DNA from: Medicago truncatula
Taxonomy: Eukaryota; Streptophyta; Magnoliopsida; Fabales; Fabaceae
Direction of reading: 5' to 3'
NCBI RefSeq assembly: GCF_003473485.1
Contig: NC_053042.1
Span: 55,515,762 to 55,579,761 of the forward strand
Length of the DNA: 64,000 nt
Positions 46,269-57,683 of this stretch are shown piece by piece. The notes below the pieces were generated by a model. That model ran no database searches. It was not told the origin of the DNA and saw only the letters and a program-made list of their open reading frames with translations. The first letter of the stretch is position 1; every line of letters starts with the position of its first letter. The position numbers and the translations under genes are program-made.

Positions 46269-47420
46269 GATGTAGATGTTGTGCTATGTGAACTTATGAT
46301 CTTGTTATTTATTTTATGCTGGTTCTGGTTACCAATGACTTCACGGGTTACTGTTGATTTATGGTGTATGGAATATGCGGCTTGAGAAACTGCTACGTTA
46401 TTTCAATTTTCTTATTAGTTAGAGTTTTGTCATCGTGCATTACATTTTATATAGTTAACAATCATTTAAATCTTCCACTCTAGATTATAAATTTCTCTTA
46501 ATATATAACTCTAATGTTCTCGATTTTCTTTTTCTATATCATTGGTTGGATTCTGCATCTGCTGCACTGCCTGAGTCACAATTAACAGTTGTTATGCAGC
46601 CATTGACTTCAAACAAGCTTAATTCAATATCAGATAGATATGAAAAATATTTGAAGGTGGACGTGACAAAAAATTAAGACCTTGCAGTTATTAATAATTC
46701 TCTAGGTTCCTAAATATCCAGTTCGTATTTCCTATGTCTCATTTACATGTGATGTGTGACTAATTTCAGAATACAATTTTACCTTGCCAATATATTTTTT
46801 CATTAGGATTTATTACATTTGCATCCAGTTTTACAATTTATGATAAACTATTAAATTTAGCTCCTCTCTCTTCAATAAGATCATAAGAGAGCCGAGCCAA
46901 GCCTACTGTCGGTCTTTGGTTTGGTTTTGTCATCTGATACTCTTCCTCTTGCTGTGGTGCTTTGCCAATCTGCATCCTTGTCTATTTTTGGACAACATAA
47001 TTAGTGGAGTTTTTGGTCTGCTACTGTTTTCGTTTCCATGACAGCTTGTTTTTTAGTATCAATCAATAATAGATTTTGTATTTGTTTCTAGTTAGGGGTA
47101 TTAGTTTTGCTACAGGGTAATGTTTTTGATGCCTTGGGGATGAGTTTCTTAGGCTCTGGACACTTATCACAGTATGGTGGGATGAGTTTTTCCTTGTAAC
47201 CTGCTATTGCAGGACAATTGTACCTTTTGGTGCCATGGGGATTAGTTTCCTTGTAACACTGTTATAAAAATATTAAAAACAACAAAAAATAAATCAGTTA
47301 GAATCCTAAAAATGGTATCTCAGTAGCTCAAATATCATAAGATTCTTATTTGTTCATGAATTTGAATTTAATATTTACTTCAATTTAATATATGACTCCA
47401 ATTGATACTCTGTCACTTGC
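46269..47420. repeat. Segment duplicated at 49927-50880
   Basis: The 3' flanks of F-box copies 4 and 5 share long blocks in the same order: the TTAAATTTAG junction, CTCCTCTCTCTTCAATAAG, AGAGAGCCGAGCC, CAATCTGCATCCTT and AATGGTATCTCAGTAGCTC. With the F-box homology this makes a direct segmental duplication of about 1.8 kb. Confidence 0.75.
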
Positions 47421-47639
47421 ACTTTTGCATACCGCTATGCTTTTTTTCCTATTTTGCTGTATAATTGTCCCAAACACTGCAATATATAAATAAACGAAGC
47501 ATTTTGATCAATTCCCCACCATACTTTTAGTAATTCTCTACCATAAAAATTCTTATATAATCCACTTCTTTTGCAAGACATTACATTTGTTGATTGATTT
47601 ACAAATTCGCAACACTCTACACATCTGTAATTTTGACTC

Positions 47640-48130
47640 GTTATTTGTTACCGTCTCGTCATAACCTCCATATATGACGTCTTTCACTGAATAAATCCCA
47701 TGCAATCTTTTTTATTTGTGACTGGCTTAGGTCTTCCTTGGAATTGGATTGCATGCAAACAGACGCATTCGCACAATTTGCACATCCATGATTGTTGGAT
47801 CGATATTGGATTGTCCAAATTGAGATAGAGTGAGGAACACACGGTGAGAGTTGAGATAAAAGATATGGAGATTTGGTTTCATTAAAAAGGACATCTTTGG
47901 ATATGTATAATCTGTCATTGGGAGAAAGACACTTATTACCTTTGTGAGTTGTACACACACCTAGAAATAAGCACTCCTGTCCTGAGAGTGAAAGTCAAGT
48001 TTGTGATAGTTGTAGAGACATAGAAAGGAAAGCATGTACAGCCAAATGTTCGAAGAAATTTGTTATCAGAAGTTGTTTGAAAGAGTTAGGTGATGAAACC
48101 TAAAACTTGAGAAGAACAAAAGTGGGAAGC
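47640..48130 (-). pseudogene. Ty1/copia pol fragment, minus strand
   Basis: The minus strand reads a decayed copia integrase-to-RT spacer: a KFLRTFGCTCFPF-like block, then HKGNKCLSPNDRLYISKDVL and FNETKSPYLL. The pattern G-Y/N-K-C-L...R-x-Y-I-S-K-x-V-x-F-N-E is the well-known copia signature. Stops and shifts occur; no LTR seen nearby. Confidence 0.75.
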
Positions 48131-48574
48131 CTATTGATAAGATAGACACTAAAAGGGCATGGAAGCTTGCGCAAGTAAGGTGAAACCAAGATCCATTATT
48201 TGCCTACGTTTTCTCTTTACCAACAAGGGACGGATTGATCATGGATTTTCAAAGGGAAATGCGAACTGGTACCCCGAGCACTAGTTAAGGAAGTCAAAAG
48301 ACAAAATTTTAGCCAAAAAATGGAAATTTTAAGTTGTGTATACAATGCATTAAAAGCTTAAAAAGTGTTCTTTTTTTGACTAAAATTTCCTCATTTGACT
48401 TCCTTACCGGTGTATGGGAGCACCTGTCAACATGACACATTTTTAAATCACCGATAACTCAAAATTTCAGTCTACGGGGAGGGGAGTGTCTTCGGTCTTC
48501 ACTTATAAACATAATTTATGTCATCATTTGTCCAATCTGAGACTCTTTAATAATAGGGACTAAAAATCCTTGAT

Positions 48575-48640
48575 TTTTTTTTTTTGTGATGGTTGGGGTT
48601 TTAACCCCGAACCAAGTCCAAGAAAGACAAAAAAATGCTA
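48575..48640 (-). repeat. SINE fragment, minus strand
   Basis: A T-run followed by GTGATGGTTGGGGTTTTAACC, the poly(A)/B-box part of the SINE family at 2279 and 22226, read on the minus strand. The A-box head is missing. Confidence 0.5.
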
Positions 48641-48687
48641 AGAAAATTAATAAGAATTGGCCTCAAAATAAAAATTAATAAGGAAAC

Positions 48688-48695
48688 TATAAAAA
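48688..48695 (+). promoter_or_regulatory. TATA box that argues for the downstream ATG of F-box copy 5
   Basis: TATAAAAA ends only 17 bases before the first in-frame ATG (48712). With the usual ~30-base distance, transcription would start after that ATG, leaving the ATG at 48757 as the first usable start. Confidence 0.55.
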
Positions 48696-48756
48696 GGCTT
48701 GAATTAGTAGTATGGTGAAAGTCTCAGCCGCCTTTTGTTGTTGTTCTGGATTTGAT

Positions 48757-49926
48757 ATGACGACGACCTGTTGCAAACAAGGAGGAACCCAAACACCACC
48801 GCCTCCTACCAATTCTCTTCCATTTCTTTCGTTCGATCTCGTGACAGAAATTCTGTGCCAGCTCCCCGTGAAAAATCTCCTTCAACTCCGTTGCATCTGC
48901 AAGTCATGGAATTCTCTTATCTCTCATGATTCCGAATTCACTATGAAGCACCTTCGCTTGTCAACCTCCAACCTCGACCGCCACCACCTCTTCCTAAGCT
49001 CTCTACGCACCTCACGTTTGTTACATCTATCTGATTCATCAATCTCCTCTTTTTTCAGTCCCCCTTCCACTACTAGTTTCACCCAAATCAACCACTACTC
49101 TCCCATTCTTAATAAGAATCTAAACTTTGGTGAGAGAGTTTCAACTTATGATGGCATGCTCTGTGTTAGGATTGATTCATCTTCTGCTCTTTTGTGTAAC
49201 CCTTCCATTAGAAAATTCAAGATATTGCCTCCTTTAATAAATCCAGACCAAAATTATTTACAATCCTCATTCACCTTAGTTTATGATCGTTTCACTAATA
49301 ACTATAAGATTTATTCTCTTTCAAAGACCACTGACGGATATAAACAGGTTAATGTTCATACTTTGGGTACCGATTATTGGAGAAAGATTCAGGACTTTCC
49401 AAAGCATTATTACCTCGTTCAAAATCCGGGAATATCTTTGAGTGACACTGTTAATTGGTTGGTATATCATGATCGTAGTTTTGCGAGGGTCATTGTTTCT
49501 CTTGATTTGGAGAATGAGTTGTGTCAAGAGCTTTTTCACCCTCTTTATAATTACAAACCTGGAACTTGCATTGCCTTGGGGGTGCTGAGGGATTGCTTGT
49601 GCATTTTTTCTCATAGTGACAAGTTTTCTGATGTTTGGATCATGAAGGAATATGGAAATGTAGAATCTTGGACTAAATTGTTAAGTGTTCCTCAAATGGG
49701 AGGTTGTGGTTGTTATATCTATACCAAAGTATTATATATATCTGAAGATGGCCTAATGCTGATATATTTTTTCAAGAGAGGGAAATTTAGGTTGGCTGTC
49801 TATGATTCCATTAATGATACATTGAAGATTCCTGAAATTCAAAACAATATCCATGATCTGGTAAAAGAAGTCTACCTTCCAGAAGTCTACATTGAAACTT
49901 TGATATCACCTCTTTCTCAGTATTAA
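48757..49926 (+). CDS. F-box protein with F-box-associated domain, copy 5 (intact)
   Basis: Single exon, 389 residues from the ATG at 48757 (MTTTCCKQGG). An ATG at 48712 would add 15 residues, but the TATA position and the homologous starts of copies 1 and 2 favour 48757. The F-box is at about residues 25-66 (FDLVTEILCQLPVKNLLQLR, ICKSWNSLIS), then the FBA domain (ALLCNPSIRKFKILPP, VYDRFTNNYKI, LGTDYWRKIQDFP, SDTVNWLVY, DVWIMKEYGNVESW, GCGCYIYTKVLYISEDG). Expected to be an SCF substrate receptor; target unknown. Copy 4 at 45.6 kb is its closest paralogue here. Confidence 0.9.
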   Translation: MTTTCCKQGGTQTPPPPTNSLPFLSFDLVTEILCQLPVKNLLQLRCICKSWNSLISHDSEFTMKHLRLSTSNLDRHHLFLSSLRTSRLLHLSDSSISSFFSPPSTTSFTQINHYSPILNKNLNFGERVSTYDGMLCVRIDSSSALLCNPSIRKFKILPPLINPDQNYLQSSFTLVYDRFTNNYKIYSLSKTTDGYKQVNVHTLGTDYWRKIQDFPKHYYLVQNPGISLSDTVNWLVYHDRSFARVIVSLDLENELCQELFHPLYNYKPGTCIALGVLRDCLCIFSHSDKFSDVWIMKEYGNVESWTKLLSVPQMGGCGCYIYTKVLYISEDGLMLIYFFKRGKFRLAVYDSINDTLKIPEIQNNIHDLVKEVYLPEVYIETLISPLSQY

Positions 49927-51525
49927 GATGTAGATGTTGTGCTATGTGAACTTATGATCTTGTTATTTATTTTATGCTTGTTCTGGTTACCACCAATGAC
50001 TTTACGAGTTATTGTTGATTTATGGTGTATGGTATATGCAGCTTGATAAGTTGTTTAGGTTACTGTTGATTTATGGTGTATAAAAAATGAAGACCTTGCA
50101 GTTATTAATTCTCTAGGTTCCGAAATATCCTCTTCTGGTATTTCCTACTAATTGTTTGTATCTTGCAGTTTTTACTAGTTTTCTCATTTACATGTGATGT
50201 GAGTAATTTAAGAATACAGCCGATATATTGTTTCATTAGGATTTATTACATTTGCATCCAGTTTTACAAAATATGATAAACTATTAAATTTAGCTCCTCT
50301 CTCTTCAATAAGATCATAAGAGAGCCGAGCCAAACCTACTGTCGGTCTTTTGTTTGGTTTTGTAATCTGATACTCTTCCTCTGTTGGTCGCTGTGCTGCT
50401 TTGCCAATCTGCATCCTTCTCTATTTTTGTAAAGATGCTTGTACAAGTTAATTAGTGGAGTTTTTGGTCTGCTACTCATTTCATGTCGGTTTTCGTTTCC
50501 ATGACAACTTGTTTTTTAGTATCAATACCTGCTATTGCAGGACCATTGTATCTTTCTGTTATAGTTTGGTACATCTTGTAATTAGATAGAGCTATCAATA
50601 TATGAGCCTACAAAATCTCCAATTGATTACATTACAGTAGTGTCTCAGAAAAGGCATAAAGTGGTTTTTTTTTTGTAACAAGCATGCACTGGGTTTGGCA
50701 TTAACAATGGAATAGATGGATTTGAAGGGCATAGTTCTAAATAACAGTGTTAAGAAAATAAAAAATAAACCAGTTAGAATCCTAAAAATGGTATCTCAGT
50801 AGCTCAAATATCATAAGATTCTTATTTGTTCATGAATTTAAATTTGAGATTTACTTTAATTTAATATATGATCCGATCACTTGGCATGCCAATCATCTGT
50901 TTTGGCTTGATAGTATCAATTTCTGTCAACCTCCACGTTGAAAAAAAGAATAATTCATTGGATAAACATGTGGACATGTGTGTGGTAGTAATTCCAAAAA
51001 AATAATAAATTCAGCAATGTTTCTGCTGCTCTGCTAGTAACCGTCCACGTTACTGTAAGCTAACATAATTTAGAAAATTCATGATTGAGATCTTATCACC
51101 GCTGATGTATATAACAAAAAAAGTCCACTTTAGTGTACTTAATTTAATTAAGTAATATAAAGAAATAAAATGAGTGCAACATATATTATGGGATCACCTA
51201 TAAGAAGGTGCACAATGTCACTGACTTTATAGACTTTAATAATATTATAATATAAGGTTCAGGTCACCAATATGATGACAACTAGATTTTATAAGGTTGG
51301 TTTTGTCCACTTAACATTGACTCTAAGCATTTCTGAAAGCTACCACCCTGTCTTTCTCTTCATAAATATATTGTCCAATGCAGTATCACCATCAAAGGGA
51401 AAAAAATTCAATATTCTCTTCTCTTGTCCAAAGCATTTAAGCTATATAAGTAACAGACCCTTTATCATAACTGAAACTTTTAATGACTATCTCATTCAAA
51501 ATTTGATTTAGGCATAAAAGTTTCA
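49927..51525. other. Duplicated F-box 3' flank and ALMT-c upstream region
   Basis: 49927-50880 is the duplicate of 46269-47420. From about 51000 the ALMT-unit 5' flank begins (CTGCTAGTAACCGTCCACGT, TGGGATCACC, CCACTTAACATTGACTCTAAG) and leads into ALMT-c. No other gene. Confidence 0.6.
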
Positions 51526-54117
51526 ATGGATCATGAAACCAACAATACTAAGAAAAGCTCAAGCTATTGGAAATCATTTTACAGTTTTGCTGATAAAGTG
51601 AAAAGATTTCCAGGTTTAGTGAAAAGGACAATTTGGAAAGTTGGCAAAGATGATCCAAGAAAAGTGGTTCATTCATTGAAAGTTGGTTTAGCTTTGACAC
51701 TTGTTTCATTGTTGTATCTAATGGAACCATTGTACAAAGGGATAGGAAAAAATGCTGTTGTTGCTGTCATGACTGTGGTTGTGGTCATGGAGTTTACAGT
51801 AGGTAGGAAATTTTCATTTCTCATTAACATTAACATTATTATTATTATTAAGTGTTAAGATTACAGCCTCATAGGTTATGATTGCAGGAGGAACCTTATG
51901 CAAAGGACTTAATAGAGGATTAGGGACGCTGTCAGCGGGATTGTTGGCATTTTTAATTGAGTATCTTGCAGATGCACCTGGTCGTATTTTTCGAGCAGTA
52001 TTCATTGGTGCTGCAGTTTTTGTTTTAGGTAAGCATTTATTTATTAAATCATAAAAGAGGAGTATCTGTTTGTTGACATTTTCCGAACAAGTTTTGAGTT
52101 TTCTGTCTTGTGGCTGGAGCTTCCCTAGTGTTTTGCTTAACCATTGTTTCACCTTTGGTTTTGTAGGAGCTTCTGCTACTTATGTAAGGTTCATTCCTTA
52201 TATAAAGAAGAATTATGACTATGGTGTTATGATATTTCTCTTGACCTTTAATTTGATGATTGTATCAAGTTACCGCGTAGATAATATCTTGAGCTTGGCA
52301 AAAGATCGCGTCTCTACCATATGCATCGGCGTTGCTATTTGTCTTGTGATGACCCTATTTGTATTTCCAAACTGGTCAGGTGAAGACCTTCATAAATCCA
52401 CCATATCAAAGCTTGAAGGCTTAGCCAACTCTATAGAAGGTAAAATACAGAACTGATGAAGAAAATTACTAATAATTAATGATAAAAAAATAAAAAAAAA
52501 GCTTTTATGGTTCTATTGTATCAATCTATATAACTGATGGTGAAAATAATGATGCAGTTACTGTTGTGGACTATTTTTATGATTCTGAAAAACAAGCAAA
52601 TGAAGATGATTCATCCGAGGATCCTATTTACAAGTGCTACGAAGCTGTTTTAGACTCTAAAGCTAAGGATGAAACACTTGTAAGCTAGTTAGTTCCCTTT
52701 TGTTGAAGAAAAGAATATCATGAAATTGGTGCTGTGACAGAAGATCTTATCATATAGAATTGAACAGGCAATGCAAGCTAATTGGGAGCCAAGATACTCA
52801 AGAAGCTGCCATAGGATCCCATGGCAACAATATGCAAAAGTCGGAACTTCTCTTCGTCATTTTAGTTACACTGTTGTCGCACTACATGGATGTCTTCAGT
52901 CTGAAATTCAGGTACTAAATCATCTATTTTGGAAATAATTTAACTAAAAAAAGAGTAGTGTTTATATGATGCCCAAAAGAAACTGTTCTGTAACTAGAAA
53001 AGGGACTAGATGTAACAGAATAGCATATCTTAGATTGAGTTTCATGATGCAAACTTATATCAGTGATCCTTTTTTACAAATTAAATTAACTTACCACTAT
53101 ATATGGTTATTATACTAACTAGTTTTTTTCACAAAATCAATTGCTTTAACATGCTTCTGTACCTATCTATAAGGTTCATCTCATCATTGAGCTCCAAGAT
53201 TAGCTGTCAATCTGTTATGTTATTGATATCACATGGATCACTAGCATCTAAAATAGTAATCATTGATTATGATTTAGCTAGGATCTGGATCATAAAGTTC
53301 AATGTCATTTTGTGTACAAACTAAACATGAAATGTAATAGTTTACACTTTACATTATTGAATTGGCTATTATCTTCTCAATTATTTGAGTAAGCTCTAGT
53401 ATAAAATATAACTCTCTTTCTGATGCTTTGATTTATGTATTTAACATATGGCTCATAAAGACACCAAGGTCAATCCGTGATCTATACAAAGATTCTTGCA
53501 TCAAACTTGCACAAGAAGTATCAAAAGTACTTAGGGTTTTGGCCAACAGCATAAGAAACAAGCGTCAATTTTCCCTTGAAACACTCTCGAACAATCTCAG
53601 TGAAGCTTTACAAGACCTTGACAATGTATTAAAATCGCAACCGCAGCTTTTACTAGGCTCGAGAAATAATCAAAGTCGAATCCCCATAACCCCCAAAACT
53701 CCCAGAACGCCCAACTTTTTCAAGATTGATGAAGACACGAGAATCTCATTGTCAAGTATTAAAAGTGATTATTATTCCCCGGTCGGAACCAAATCCAAAG
53801 AGCACTCCCGGGAACTAACAAAAGAAGGGCAAGGACAGAAAAAGGTTTTGAGGCCACAACTGAGCAAGACTATGACTATGAATATGATCACTAGCCTTGA
53901 GTTCTCAGAAGCACTACCTTTTGCTGCTTTCACTTCTTTGCTTGTGGAAATGGTGGCAAAACTAGATCATGTTATGGATAAAGTTGAAGAATTGGGAAAA
54001 ATGTCTCACTTTAGAGAGTTTAGAGATGATGATAATGATGAGATTGTTCTTACTTGTGAAAAACCAAAAATCAATACAGCTGTGAATGACTTGCCTTCTT
54101 ATGGAGGAGCAGAGTAG
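51526..54117 (+). CDS. ALMT: ALMT12/QUAC1-like anion channel (copy c)
   Basis: Exons 51526-51802, 51888-52028, 52167-52439, 52558-52679, 52768-52911 and 53461-54117 join in frame (1,614 nt, 537 residues), all GT-AG. It keeps [74 protein letters not shown] and [11 protein letters not shown]. One striking change: the transmembrane motif [15 protein letters not shown] of copies a and b is [15 protein letters not shown], losing a Trp that is nearly invariant in ALMTs as I know them. The linker has ITPKTPRTPN. Four extra residues (TMNM) sit in the RPQLSKTMTMNMITS block. Open and spliced normally, so likely expressed, but channel properties may differ. Confidence 0.92.
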
Positions 54118-55687
54118 ATGTTACTGCAAAACTTTTTTTCCTCGGCTTTGATGTCTATCATCATCACGCGAGCAGATTATACTTGTAAGCATGCATACTC
54201 ACATTCATATGTATATGTTAAGGCATTTAACAAACCAAATATACTTCATTATCCCTGAATTGCAAAGTGAGGTTCCTTGGTTTGTTATGTATATATATAG
54301 TTTGCTTGCATTGATTTAGTTGAATGGTGTGCACACATTACTTATTTTGAGCCTTTTGTATAAGGAAGAGTAAGGCCTACACTACTTCACTATCTGGTAT
54401 GTAATATTTTGCTTATTGCCTTGAAGTTTCATTTCCTCGGTGGCTCGGTCCGTGAGGTGTCAGCTCAGGGCTAAGAATCTGACCTCATAACCTCAATGGA
54501 CAAAGTTGATACCCCCCTCGGAGACGATTGTAGAATGGCCGTTAGTGTCGCTTTAATTAATAATAAATCTCCTCTTCCTCAATTATTTTTTAAAAAAGTT
54601 TGATTTCTTCAGAAGCTGCAAAACTGCCATCTCTGCCTTATCTTTACTCCCTCCACTTCCAACAACATTAGATCAATGACATACTTGATGATTTTTTCCA
54701 AAAAAAATAGAAAGAGCCATCATTGCATGTTATTCCTCTGCCTATGAGCCATCATCAAATAGATCCAACCCTTCATATCATATATCAGTTAGAAAACTAA
54801 AACAAATAGACTCAAAATATTTTGATTGTTTAAGTATTCTGATTTATTGTTTCTTTATTGTCTGTTCAACAAAAATGATTTTTTTATTTGAAAAACTACA
54901 ACAAACAGAATCTAGATCAGAGATTGGTTTCAAGGGAGTTTTTAAAAAATAAAAATTATTGAAGGAATTGTTTAAATTAATTTTTGTCTAGCTAATGCTG
55001 GTTTATTGGTTTATGTTAGAGAAGATCTTTTTTTTAAGGATGTTAAAGAAGATCTTATCAATATATGTGTGTGAACATCATATTTATAAGTTCATAAAAT
55101 ATGTTCTCTCTAAAAAAGAACTACGCTAAATTTATGACAATTTCTATTCACACCCTAAAAAAATAGGTCACACTCCGAAATTAACAAAATACCCTAAAAA
55201 TGACAAATTTTCAATTGTATCCAAACTCAGGTAAGAGTTTACATATTCTTTCTACGTAAACTGAATTTATATCGCATGCAAAAACTGAATTTAAGTAGAC
55301 TGTGGTTTACATAAATTGAATTTTTGTAGTCTTCGTGGACTCAAGTTATCTTCTTAAAATCTGAATTTTGAGAATTAAAATTGGATGTAATGTTTCTACT
55401 TTCTATTAAACTCATAATCAAATTTGTAAAATTGAGAATCCAATCAAATTGCTTCATTCAGATGAATCAGAGGTTGATTCGATCGTGCCAACCACCTTGA
55501 TTTAAAGACAATGAGAAAGAAAAAAGGAATTTGGCATCTAACATATCTTTTATCAAATTCTAGGCGGCTAAGTATAAGAGGTCAAAAACAAAAGTTCCAA
55601 GACTTTTAAAAATAAAAGAAAACAAGGTAGTACAATTTTAATACATTGAATTGAAATTTGGATAGCTTAGGAATCACCGTTGGACAT
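54118..55687. other. Spacer downstream of ALMT-c
   Basis: About 54430-54590 (CTCGGTGGCTCGGTCCGTGA, CCTCATAACCTCAATGG) is more GC-rich than its surroundings and may be a dispersed SINE-like repeat; not classified. The remainder to the GST promoter shows no gene. Confidence 0.4.
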
Positions 55688-55695
55688 TATAAATA
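55688..55695 (+). promoter_or_regulatory. TATA box of the GST gene
   Basis: TATAAATA about 45 bases upstream of the ATG at 55739, a typical compact plant promoter. Confidence 0.65.
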
Positions 55696-55738
55696 AAGTT
55701 CAATTTTGCACTTCTTCTCATTACAAATATAGCAAGCT

Positions 55739-56533
55739 ATGGCAGATGTGAAACTACTTGGATTTTGGTCTAGTCCTTTTGTTCATAGAGTTATATGGGC
55801 TCTAAAATTCAAAGGCATAACCTATGATTATATTGAACAAGATAGGCATACTAAAAGTCAACTACTCCTTCAATCCAATCCTGTTTACAAGAAAGTTCCT
55901 GTTCTCATTCACCATGACAAAGCCATAGCTGAGTCTCTTGTTATTCTTGAGTACATTGAAGAAACTTGGCCAGACAATCCATTGCTCCCAAAAGATAACT
56001 ATGAGAGAGCTTTAGCTCGATTTTGGATTAAATTTGGAGAAGATTCGGTAATTTCATCTACCCTTTTATTATGCCTTTTTAGGTTTATTTCATAGATTAT
56101 AGTTGTTTTGACGATACAAATTATTTTAATGATTTGACGATTATAGTTGATTGATAATGTTTGATTTATTTTGTAGATTGCTTCTATAACTGATTTGTTT
56201 CTCCGACCTTCAAAAGACGAAAAAGAAAGAGCTAGTGCAATAGAAAAGGCACAAGAAACACTCGAAATAATGGACAAGCAAGGGCTAGGAGAGAAGAAGT
56301 TTTTTGGAGGCAATAATATTGGAATGGTGGACATTACATATGGATGCCTTAGTCATTGGTTAGAAGGGTTGGAGGAAATTGTTGGGATGAAATTGATCGA
56401 GGCAGACAAATTTCCTAGGTTGCATGCATGGATTCTAAATTTTAAACAAGTTCCTTTGATTAAACAAAATCTTCCTGATTATGGGAAACTGTTGCTCCAT
56501 CTTCAATGGCGCAAGCAAGAATATATTATATAA
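55739..56533 (+). CDS. GSTU: Tau-class glutathione S-transferase (two exons)
   Basis: Exons 55739-56047 and 56177-56533 (GT-AG) join in frame to 221 residues, the normal tau GST size with the usual single intron. The thioredoxin-like N-terminal domain has [20 protein letters not shown] with the catalytic Ser early in the chain, [20 protein letters not shown] (glutathione site with the cis-Pro and the ES pair) and [16 protein letters not shown]. The helical C-terminal domain has [31 protein letters not shown] and [11 protein letters not shown]. The enzyme conjugates glutathione to xenobiotics and endogenous electrophiles in the cytosol; its substrate cannot be told. Intact. Independent of the ALMT/F-box array. 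Confidence 0.93.
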
Positions 56534-57218
56534 TTTCATCAATGTGAGAAAAGTTGTGTGGGAGATTAAGAAAAAAACGTTCCTCTCAAAATAAAAATAA
56601 TTAAAAGTCTTGTTTCTACATAAACATAGATTAATTTGGGAAGATGTGTGCTACAAAGTTGCTTTTAATATGTCATCGTGTTGAGTATGAGATTTGATTC
56701 CTACAATGTTTTGATTGGGATCTCAAATTGAGAGAATCTATAAAAAAAAAAAAAAAAAAGTTTATGTTTATATTGTTAATACCGTGTTTTGAAATATGTA
56801 TTCCTACGTTCCTTAAAAAAAAATGTATTCTGTTAGGAGTCCCACATAGAGTAGAACATAGTGTTTGATGTGGTACTTAAGTCATGAAGTTCTCCCACCT
56901 ATTAGACTAGTCTTTCAGGTTGGGTCTCCTCATGGGCTTAAGTTCGAACATATTCCTACATAAATTAGATTCCGCTCAAATTAGCTTTACTTAGTAATAA
57001 CTTAACATGAATTTATTTTAATACCATGTTTTTTCTAGTGATTTTTTTGTATAAAGGGGAGATTTCGGTTAACAAAATCAGTATTGTTAGTTGAGCTAGG
57101 ATCTTAAGTCTCTTATTGACAAAAGCGTGACTTTTTATTATTGAACAAAAAATGTATTTAGTATCATATCGACAAAAAAATCACCTTTTATATATTGATT
57201 TCACTATTTTTTTGGTAG
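56534..57218. other. GST 3' flank, no gene
   Basis: AT-rich; nothing recognised beyond homopolymer runs. Confidence 0.45.
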
Positions 57219-57372
57219 TGATATTTGAACAACCATTTTTTACAACTATCATGACAACTTCTATTGATCAAAAACAATGGAGAGAGAAAAAGGAAGAGAG
57301 AGAACAAAAACATAATGTGAGTATGAAAGAGAGTTATGGAAGAGTTGTCACACAATGGTTGTACAAATATCA
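57219..57372. mobile_element. MITE, TGATATTTG family
   Basis: The left end TGATATTTGAACAACCATTT and the complement of the right end TGATATTTGTACAACCATTG match over 20 bases. The same family is at 39911-40083. The open frames here (both strands) are by-products. Confidence 0.75.
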
Positions 57373-57409
57373 TTTCTCCTATTTTTTTTATAGCACATCC
57401 CAGATTGCT

Positions 57410-57683
57410 TGCAATGCAAGCTATGAGTTTCTTATGAAATTTTGAGAGAATTGAGAGAAGAATGAAGAGAATAATTGTTGTAAACTATGTCTTTTTCATT
57501 AGATTGTGAAAATAGTTACAACATGCCTTATATAGGACTTATTCACTTTGCTTGTTTAGTAAGTAATCTAAACAAACTTAGCTAGATCATCTAACTAACT
57601 TGTAACAAACTACTAAACATGTTTTGATCCAAACAAACTTGAATTAAAACTTATCAAACTTGAATTAAAAGTTAAAACTAACA
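57410..57683 (-). mobile_element. Probable copia-type solo LTR, minus strand
   Basis: The minus strand starts TGTTAGTTTTAACTTTTAAT, contains a TATA-like TATATAAGG and a TTACAACA...CTCAATTCTCTC leader, and ends in CA near 57410. This is typical of a short legume copia LTR. The target duplication was not confirmed, so the ends are approximate. Confidence 0.45.

Noticed and set aside
10891-54117. Metabolic or signalling cluster linking ALMT and F-box genes functionally
   Set aside because: Shared duplication history is enough to explain their order; nothing in the sequence shows joint regulation.
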